Assembly (NCBI GenBank): GCA_028703745.1
Contig: JAQVME010000019.1
Span: 1 to 12,173, forward strand
Reading direction: 5' to 3'
DNA length: 12,173 nucleotides
From: Clostridia bacterium
GTDB taxonomy: Bacteria; Bacillota; Clostridia; Christensenellales; DTU072
Shown here piece by piece: positions 8,005-12,173 of this stretch (its first letter is position 1; each line of letters opens with the position of its first letter). The position numbers and the translations under genes are program-made. The notes below the pieces were generated by a model that did not search any database, had not been told where the DNA came from, and worked only from the letters and a program-made list of their open reading frames with translations.

Positions 8005-8478
8005 ATGCATAAAAATTATGTGCCGCTTTTTAACGAAGAAATAGACAAAAAGGACTTGCTGGTGCTTAATCCGCTGGTGCTTTCTTTTGTCGGCGACAGC
8101 GTTCAAACGCTTTATGTCCGCACAAAGCTCGGTCTGAATTATCTACGCAGAACCGGAGCGCTGCATATACTCACTTGCAAAGAAATAAACGCCGTCAGCC
8201 AGTCGGTCGCCATGAAAAAAATTATGGACAAGCTGACCGACGAAGAATCAGCGGTTTTTAGAAGAGGGCGTAACGCAAAAACCCCGAACATAGCCAAGCA
8301 CGCCAGCCCCATAGATTATCACATAGCAAGCGGTTTTGAGGCCGTAATAGGGTACTTATACCTTCTTCGGCAGAGCGACAGAATAGAGGAACTAATTGAG
8401 ATGGCTTACGGCGAACAACATCCAGAAAATCACACAACGGATACCCAAACAGAACATAATACGGAGAATGATATATGA
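8005..8478 (+). CDS. mrnC: Mini-ribonuclease III
   Basis: Mini-III is a small dimeric RNase III-type catalytic domain without a dsRNA-binding domain. It trims the ends of 23S rRNA precursors in Bacillota. The 157-residue protein shows the family motifs: NPLVLSFVGD with catalytic Asp31, LYVRTKL, the RRGRNAKTPN loop at about 86-95, and GFEAVIGYLYL with metal-binding Glu112. The C-terminal 20 or so residues are a hydrophilic His/Thr/Asn/Glu-rich tail not typical of the core. ATG 8005 has no Shine-Dalgarno site and lies at the predicted transcription start. An internal GTG at 8062 has AAAAGGA 7 nt upstream and would give 138 residues. I prefer 8005 because members of the family usually carry 12-20 residues before the LNPL motif. 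The stop overlaps the rlmB start by 4 nt (ATGA), so the two are coupled. Followed by rlmB and sigH, as in many Bacillota. Confidence 0.9.
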   Translation: MHKNYVPLFNEEIDKKDLLVLNPLVLSFVGDSVQTLYVRTKLGLNYLRRTGALHILTCKEINAVSQSVAMKKIMDKLTDEESAVFRRGRNAKTPNIAKHASPIDYHIASGFEAVIGYLYLLRQSDRIEELIEMAYGEQHPENHTTDTQTEHNTENDI

Positions 8479-9194
8479 TATTAGAAGGACGCAACGCGCT
8501 CAATGAGGCGCTAAAAGGCAATGTTACGCTAGAAAAGGTACTGGTCCAGACAGACCACAGTCCCAGCCTAGGCCGCATAATCGCCGAAATCAAGGAAAGA
8601 AAAGTCAAGCTGTCTTACGTTGACAAAAGCGTGCTTGACAAATACAGCGAAACTAAGAGCCATCAAGGCGTCATAGCCTTTGCCACAGACTTTCAGTATT
8701 CCGAACTCGAAGAAGTGCTTTGCCCAAACGCCGAAGGCAAAAGGCTGATCATTATTCTTGACGGCATTGAGGACCCGCACAACCTAGGTTCCATCGTTAG
8801 AATAGCCGACTCCGTTAATGCCAACGGCATAATAATTCCACGCCACCGTTCCTGCGGTGTCACCGACACCGTAGTAAAGGTCAGCGCAGGAGCCACAGCC
8901 TACGTCAAGATAGCCAAAGTTGCTAATATTAACGACATCATACGGCAGCTCAAGGACATGGGCGTATGGGTGTTCGCGGCGGATATGAACGGTCAAAGCC
9001 TTTACAAAAGCGACCTTACAGGCGATATGGCGCTGGTTGTAGGAGGTGAAGGAAGCGGCGTGCATAGCCTCACGAGCAAGCTGGCAGATGCCGTTATCTC
9101 ACTGCCGCAGCTGGGTCGCATAAATTCGCTCAACGCAGCGGTTGCCGCCGGCGCCATACTTTATGAAGCCATCAGACAAAGAACAACAAAATAG
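8475..9194 (+). CDS. rlmB: 23S rRNA 2'-O-methyltransferase, RlmB/TrmH (SpoU) family
   Basis: An S-adenosylmethionine-dependent SPOUT methyltransferase, expected to methylate the ribose of a 23S rRNA guanosine (G2251 by E. coli numbering). At 239 residues it is normal length. An N-terminal substrate-binding domain at about 1-75 begins with ILEGRNALNEAL, typical of RlmB. The trefoil-knot catalytic domain follows: motif 1 is LDGIEDPHNLGSIVR at 95-109, with Asn103 and Arg109; motif 2 is LVVGGEGSGV at 187-196; motif 3 is LPQLGRINSLNAAVA at 210-224. Motif 3 has Gln where most members have Met (IPM), a mild variation that leaves the SLN core intact. GGAG at 8463-8466 sits 8 nt before the ATG, which overlaps the mrnC stop. 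Specificity for G2251 rather than another rRNA or tRNA site is inferred from the family and from the mrnC-rlmB context. Confidence 0.9.
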   Translation: MILEGRNALNEALKGNVTLEKVLVQTDHSPSLGRIIAEIKERKVKLSYVDKSVLDKYSETKSHQGVIAFATDFQYSELEEVLCPNAEGKRLIIILDGIEDPHNLGSIVRIADSVNANGIIIPRHRSCGVTDTVVKVSAGATAYVKIAKVANINDIIRQLKDMGVWVFAADMNGQSLYKSDLTGDMALVVGGEGSGVHSLTSKLADAVISLPQLGRINSLNAAVAAGAILYEAIRQRTTK

Positions 9195-9218
9195 ATACCA
9201 TGAACCAAGAGACCGAAC

Positions 9219-9806
9219 ATGCAGGATTTTGACGATATAGAGCTAATAAAACGCATAAAAGACGGCGATACCGACGCTATGGACGCGCTTATACGCAGAT
9301 ATATGGGAGCGGTGCGCGGCATGGTGCGAAAAAGCTTTCTTGTCGGTGGCGAGGAAGAGGACCTATTTCAAGAAGGGCTTATCGCCATAATCAGCGCCGT
9401 AAAACAGTACGACGAAAGCAAGAAGTGTAGCTTTTCAACCTACGTCAACACATGCGTACGTTCAAGAATCATTGACGCTATCCGTTCTGCCACAAGACAG
9501 AAGCATCGGGCGCTAAACGACTCGCTACCTCTGTCGGATGAGATGGACAGCACCCGTACCTATGTCGACCCAGTAGAAATATATATAAAGAGGGAGCGCG
9601 TCGACGCTTTTTATCAAAACCTCGAAAAAATGCTGTCGCCTCTTCAAAACGAAATTCTAAAACTGTATTTTGACGGCTATTCCTACAGCGAAATCGCCGG
9701 CAGAATGAGTCTGCCTATAAAAAAGATTGACAATTCCCTCAATACCATAAAAAACAAAATACGCAAGCAACGGGAAAAATTCGAAAGCGTCTCCCGAACC
9801 GTTTGA
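9219..9806 (+). CDS. sigH: RNA polymerase sigma factor, sigma-H (Spo0H) type
   Basis: A 195-residue sigma-70 family factor with regions 2 and 4 only, slightly shorter than B. subtilis SigH (about 218). Region 2 runs from about 15 to 100 with DLFQEGLIAIISAVKQYD (48-65), SFSTYVNTCVRSRIIDAIR (core binding and -10 recognition) and the ATRQKHRALN signature at 91-100, highly typical of sigma-H. Region 4 at about 135-185 carries the helix-turn-helix (YSEIAGRMSLPIKKIDNSL), closely resembling the SIDNAL segment of Spo0H. Sigma-H drives early sporulation and competence genes in Bacillus; its regulon here is unknown. The gene begins 24 nt after rlmB. The ATG at 9219 has only a weak purine-rich AAGAGA upstream, so translation may be modest or coupled. 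The family order often has yacP between rlmB and sigH; it is missing here, and the operon ends right after sigH at a terminator. Confidence 0.88.
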   Translation: MQDFDDIELIKRIKDGDTDAMDALIRRYMGAVRGMVRKSFLVGGEEEDLFQEGLIAIISAVKQYDESKKCSFSTYVNTCVRSRIIDAIRSATRQKHRALNDSLPLSDEMDSTRTYVDPVEIYIKRERVDAFYQNLEKMLSPLQNEILKLYFDGYSYSEIAGRMSLPIKKIDNSLNTIKNKIRKQREKFESVSRTV

Positions 9807-9833
9807 TAACAGCTGTTTTTAAAAAAGCATAAA

Positions 9834-9861
9834 AAAAAATGCCCCGACGGGGGCATTTTTT
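9834..9861. terminator. Bidirectional intrinsic terminator between sigH and mrp
   Basis: A perfect hairpin: stem ATGCCCC/GGGGCAT with loop GACG (9846-9849), extended by an A run on the left and a T run on the right to 12 base pairs (9834-9845 with 9850-9861). The T tract serves sigH (plus) transcripts and the A tract gives a U tract for mrp (minus) transcripts. It lies 27 nt past the sigH stop and 17 nt past the mrp stop. Confidence 0.93.
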
Positions 9862-9878
9862 GTTATTATTTGAAAAAA

Positions 9879-10709
9879 TCAAGAGGGTAGTGAAGGCAGC
9901 TTCTCGAGAACTTCAGCCACGCCGTCGAGCCAGCCACCGTCATATAACTCCAACATACCCTTGTCGCACGCCGCGGCAAGCTTTGGGTTGACGGGAATAG
10001 AGGCAAAGACGGGTATATTGTTGTCACGGGCGAGCTTCTCTACACCGCTTTCTCCGAACAGATTGTACCTCTTTTTGCAGTCCGGACATTCAAAATAGCT
10101 CATATTCTCAACAATGCCCAACACGGGAATATTCATCATTGCCGCCATTTTAACAGCTTTTTTTACTATCATAGATACCAATTCCTGCGGCGAGGTTACG
10201 ATAATTACGCCGTCTATCGGCAACGACTGAAAAACCGTCAAAGGCACGTCACCGGTGCCCGGAGGCATATCGATAAACATAAAGTCTACCTCGTCCCATA
10301 TGACGTCAGTCCAGAACTGCTTGACCGTGCCTGACAGTACAGGTCCCCTCCAAATAACGGGGTCGGTATCCTGCTCTAGCAATAGATTTATGCTCATAAC
10401 TTTTATGCCTGTCTTTGTCAGCGCGGGGAATATCCCCAGTTCGCAGGCATCGGCTTTTTTTGTTATGCCGAAAACTCTGGGTATCGAGGGTCCGGTTATG
10501 TCTGCATCGAGAATGGCGGTACGGTAGCCCTTTCTCGACATATTGATAGCCAAAAGCGAGGTAACAAGCGATTTGCCAACTCCACCCTTGCCGCTAATGA
10601 CACCTATGACCTTCTTTATGTTACTCTTAGTATTCTTCTCCTTGAGCGGCTGCTTGCGGGTGTCGCAATCCTTTTGGCAGGAGGCGCAATCTTGGTTACA
10701 TTCCGACAT
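9879..10709 (-). CDS. mrp: Mrp/NBP35 family iron-sulfur cluster carrier ATPase
   Basis: A cytoplasmic P-loop ATPase (SIMIBI class, also called ApbC) that binds a [4Fe-4S] cluster at the dimer interface and passes it to apo-proteins. The 276 residues show a deviant Walker A (ISGKGGVGKS, 38-47), ILDADITGPSIPR at 66-78, DMPPGTGD at 147-154, and the cluster-binding CxxC at Cys208 and Cys211 (FECPDCKKRY). An N-terminal cysteine cluster (Cys4, Cys8, Cys11, Cys15) is reminiscent of the ferredoxin-like extension of NBP35, though the spacing differs; it may hold a second cluster. The DUF59 (MIP18-like) domain of longer bacterial Mrp proteins is absent. AGGAAG lies 9 nt upstream of the ATG. The gene has its own promoter (10739-10767), lies 64 nt downstream of the YyaL-like gene, and ends just before a shared terminator. 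Naming varies (mrp, apbC, nbp35); family assignment is firm. Confidence 0.92.
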   Translation of the reverse strand: MSECNQDCASCQKDCDTRKQPLKEKNTKSNIKKVIGVISGKGGVGKSLVTSLLAINMSRKGYRTAILDADITGPSIPRVFGITKKADACELGIFPALTKTGIKVMSINLLLEQDTDPVIWRGPVLSGTVKQFWTDVIWDEVDFMFIDMPPGTGDVPLTVFQSLPIDGVIIVTSPQELVSMIVKKAVKMAAMMNIPVLGIVENMSYFECPDCKKRYNLFGESGVEKLARDNNIPVFASIPVNPKLAAACDKGMLELYDGGWLDGVAEVLEKLPSLPS

Positions 10710-10738
10710 ATCGTTTTTCTTCCTTAAATTTTTTCTTT

Positions 10739-10767
10739 AGTTTAGCACCATAGCGCACCGGTGTCAA
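10739..10767 (-). promoter_or_regulatory. Extended -10 promoter of mrp
   Basis: On the minus strand, perfect -35 TTGACA (10762-10767), 17-nt spacer, and TGC immediately before -10 TAAACT (10739-10744, four of six), giving an extended -10. Start point near 10732, leader about 23 nt. The palindrome CACCGGTG (10756-10763) overlaps the -35 end and the spacer and could be an operator, but nothing confirms this. Confidence 0.65.
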
Positions 10768-10773
10768 CGGAAC

Positions 10774-12173
10774 TCAAAGCTTATTTAGCACGTTACACGT
10801 TTTATTTTCGCAGACATAATAGGTCGTAGCGTTGTTTTTTATGGAGTAGTCCCGAAAAAAAGCCGAGTGTTCAGACGCGTCGGGGGTTTGGGTAAATTTT
10901 GCCGCAAAACTGGTGTTGGGACAAAATTCCCTCGTCTTACCTCGCAAGCTGTCAAGCTTATTATAATTCTCGGCGACGGCGACTATTTCCGTAGAAGGAT
11001 AGTATTGCATCATCAGCGGTATTACGCCGTATGACAGATGTCCGCCTGCAACTTTTGCCAAATACTCCGTCTGACGCTTCGCCACTTCTGCAATATCCTG
11101 TTTGCCCGTGATTCTTGACAACTTGAGCAGCACATAGCCCATAACCGAATTGCCGCAGGGCATGGCGCCGTCATAGCGTTCTTTGGGACGTATAATAAGA
11201 TTTTCCATACTTTTATCATTCATAAAGCAGCCGCCGTTCAACTTATCCTCAAAGTTCGCCATTGCCTTCTCAGCTAGCTGAATAGCTTTTTTGAGGTGCT
11301 TGATTTCAAACGTAGCCTCGTACATATTCAATAATGCCTGAGTGTAATATGCATAATCGTCAATGCCGGCAAGAAGGCGGCTTCTGCCCTCGCGGTACAC
11401 CGAATACAGGTTGCCCTCGTCATCGGTCAGTTCCTTGGCAATAAAATCCAAAGCCTTTCGTGCGAGTATAAGATATGCGTCCTTGCCCATTACAACGTAG
11501 GCTTTTATAAAAGCGCTCGCCATAAGTCCGTTCAGCGCCGTAATAATTTTGTCATCGGTGTGCAAAGAATGCCTGTTTTTTCTGTAATGGTACACCACTT
11601 GTATAAGCTCTTGCAGCTTTTCGTCCCGTTCGGGTTTCTTGTTTTTTATTAGGTTTGGCACGCTTCGACCTTCAAAGTTGCCGTTTTCAGTTATACCGAA
11701 ATGCTTGTTGAATGCGCTTGCCTTTTCTTCTCCGAGCAATTTTATTATTTCATCATAAGAAAAAGTATAAAAAAGACCTTCCTCGCCGTTTATATCGGCA
11801 TCAAGCGCCGTCCAAAAGCATCCGTCCGACGAGGTCAGTTCGCGTATGACGAAGTCCAGCACGCTTTCGGCAACCTCAGCGTACAGCGCTTTGCCCGCGA
11901 GCTGATAAGCTTCGAGATAAGCTATGGAGAGCAGTGCGTTGTCGTACAGCATTTTTTCAAAATGCGGCACAAGCCATTGTTTATCGGTGGAATAACGGCA
12001 GAAGCCGCCGCCGATATGGTCAAAAATACCTCCCCTGTACATACTAATAAGTGTTTTTTCCACCATTTCAATTGCCTTGTCACACTTTTCGAAGTGCGCG
12101 TAGCGCATCAGAAACATAAGATTGTGCGCCGACGGAAACTTTGGCGCGCTCCCGAAGCCGCCGTAACTTTTGT
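10774..12173 (-). CDS. YyaL/DUF255 (SPATA20-like) thioredoxin-domain protein, C-terminal part, cut by the right window edge
   Basis: The frame is open through base 12173, so the ATG at 12117 is internal and not the start; the 465 visible residues are the C-terminal two thirds of a family usually near 650-690. The missing N-terminus should hold the thioredoxin-like DUF255 domain. What remains is the alpha/alpha-toroid part, similar in fold to N-acylglucosamine 2-epimerases. Family motifs are clear: GGFGSAPKFPSAHNL at 4-18, then GGIFDHIGGGFCRYSTD and PHFEKMLYDNALL within about 47-80, and EGLFYTFSYDEI. Near the end a two-cysteine motif (VCENKTC) resembles the family's C-terminal pattern. The biochemical role of this widespread family is not settled; a redox or sugar-related function has been suggested from its domains. 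The stop is only 7 nt upstream of the mrp -35 box, so read-through into mrp is possible. No signal peptide can be judged. Confidence 0.85.
   Translation of the reverse strand, partial: KSYGGFGSAPKFPSAHNLMFLMRYAHFEKCDKAIEMVEKTLISMYRGGIFDHIGGGFCRYSTDKQWLVPHFEKMLYDNALLSIAYLEAYQLAGKALYAEVAESVLDFVIRELTSSDGCFWTALDADINGEEGLFYTFSYDEIIKLLGEEKASAFNKHFGITENGNFEGRSVPNLIKNKKPERDEKLQELIQVVYHYRKNRHSLHTDDKIITALNGLMASAFIKAYVVMGKDAYLILARKALDFIAKELTDDEGNLYSVYREGRSRLLAGIDDYAYYTQALLNMYEATFEIKHLKKAIQLAEKAMANFEDKLNGGCFMNDKSMENLIIRPKERYDGAMPCGNSVMGYVLLKLSRITGKQDIAEVAKRQTEYLAKVAGGHLSYGVIPLMMQYYPSTEIVAVAENYNKLDSLRGKTREFCPNTSFAAKFTQTPDASEHSAFFRDYSIKNNATTYYVCENKTCNVLNKL

Noticed and set aside
9200..9232. Ten-codon leader peptide (MNQETEHAGF) overlapping the sigH start
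   Set aside because: Out of frame with sigH, no Shine-Dalgarno site, and no attenuator-like hairpin nearby; most likely chance.
9808..9817. Palindrome AACAGCTGTT followed by a T run, just after sigH
   Set aside because: Too short a stem and no loop for a terminator; the GC-rich hairpin at 9834-9861 clearly does the job. No evidence of a binding site.
12115..12117. ATG at 12117 as the true start of the YyaL-like gene
   Set aside because: The frame continues to the window edge and the upstream codons encode the conserved GGFGSAPKFP motif of the family, so the gene is truncated by the window rather than starting here.

Overview
The window looks like a chromosomal segment of a Gram-positive, Clostridia-type (Bacillota) bacterium. 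The main evidence is the order mrnC (Mini-III RNase), rlmB and a sigma-H-type factor, which is a conserved Bacillota housekeeping block. Near-consensus sigma-A-type promoters, strong Shine-Dalgarno sites and large lipoproteins with Ig-like repeats fit the same picture. The lineage cannot be narrowed from sequence alone; the style resembles uncultivated gut Clostridia, but that is inference.

Left two thirds (1-7934, minus strand): a four-gene operon read right to left from a strong promoter at 7906-7934. It encodes two very large, paralogous, lipid-anchored surface proteins (1062 and 1157 aa). Both have bacterial Ig-like modules, a shared unassigned module and a C-terminal transglutaminase-like domain. 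The distal paralog keeps the full Cys-His-Asp triad; the promoter-proximal one has Ser in place of the catalytic Cys. They are followed without gaps by a cytoplasmic galactose-mutarotase-fold protein and a PIG-L (LmbE-like) deacetylase that runs off the left edge.

Middle (7969-9861, plus strand): a divergent, compact operon mrnC-rlmB-sigH concerned with 23S rRNA maturation, 23S rRNA 2'-O-methylation and an alternative sigma factor. It starts at a promoter so close to the mrnC ATG that the mRNA should be leaderless. It ends at a strong terminator whose A and T tracts let it work in both directions.

Right third (9879-12173, minus strand): an Mrp/NBP35-type Fe-S carrier ATPase with its own extended -10 promoter, downstream of the C-terminal two thirds of a YyaL/DUF255 (SPATA20-like) protein that is cut by the right edge. 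The mrp and sigH operons converge on the shared terminator.

No tRNA, rRNA, CRISPR array, insertion sequence or phage gene was seen. No gene-free stretch exceeds about 135 bases. The most interesting content is the paired active/inactive transglutaminase-like lipoprotein operon.
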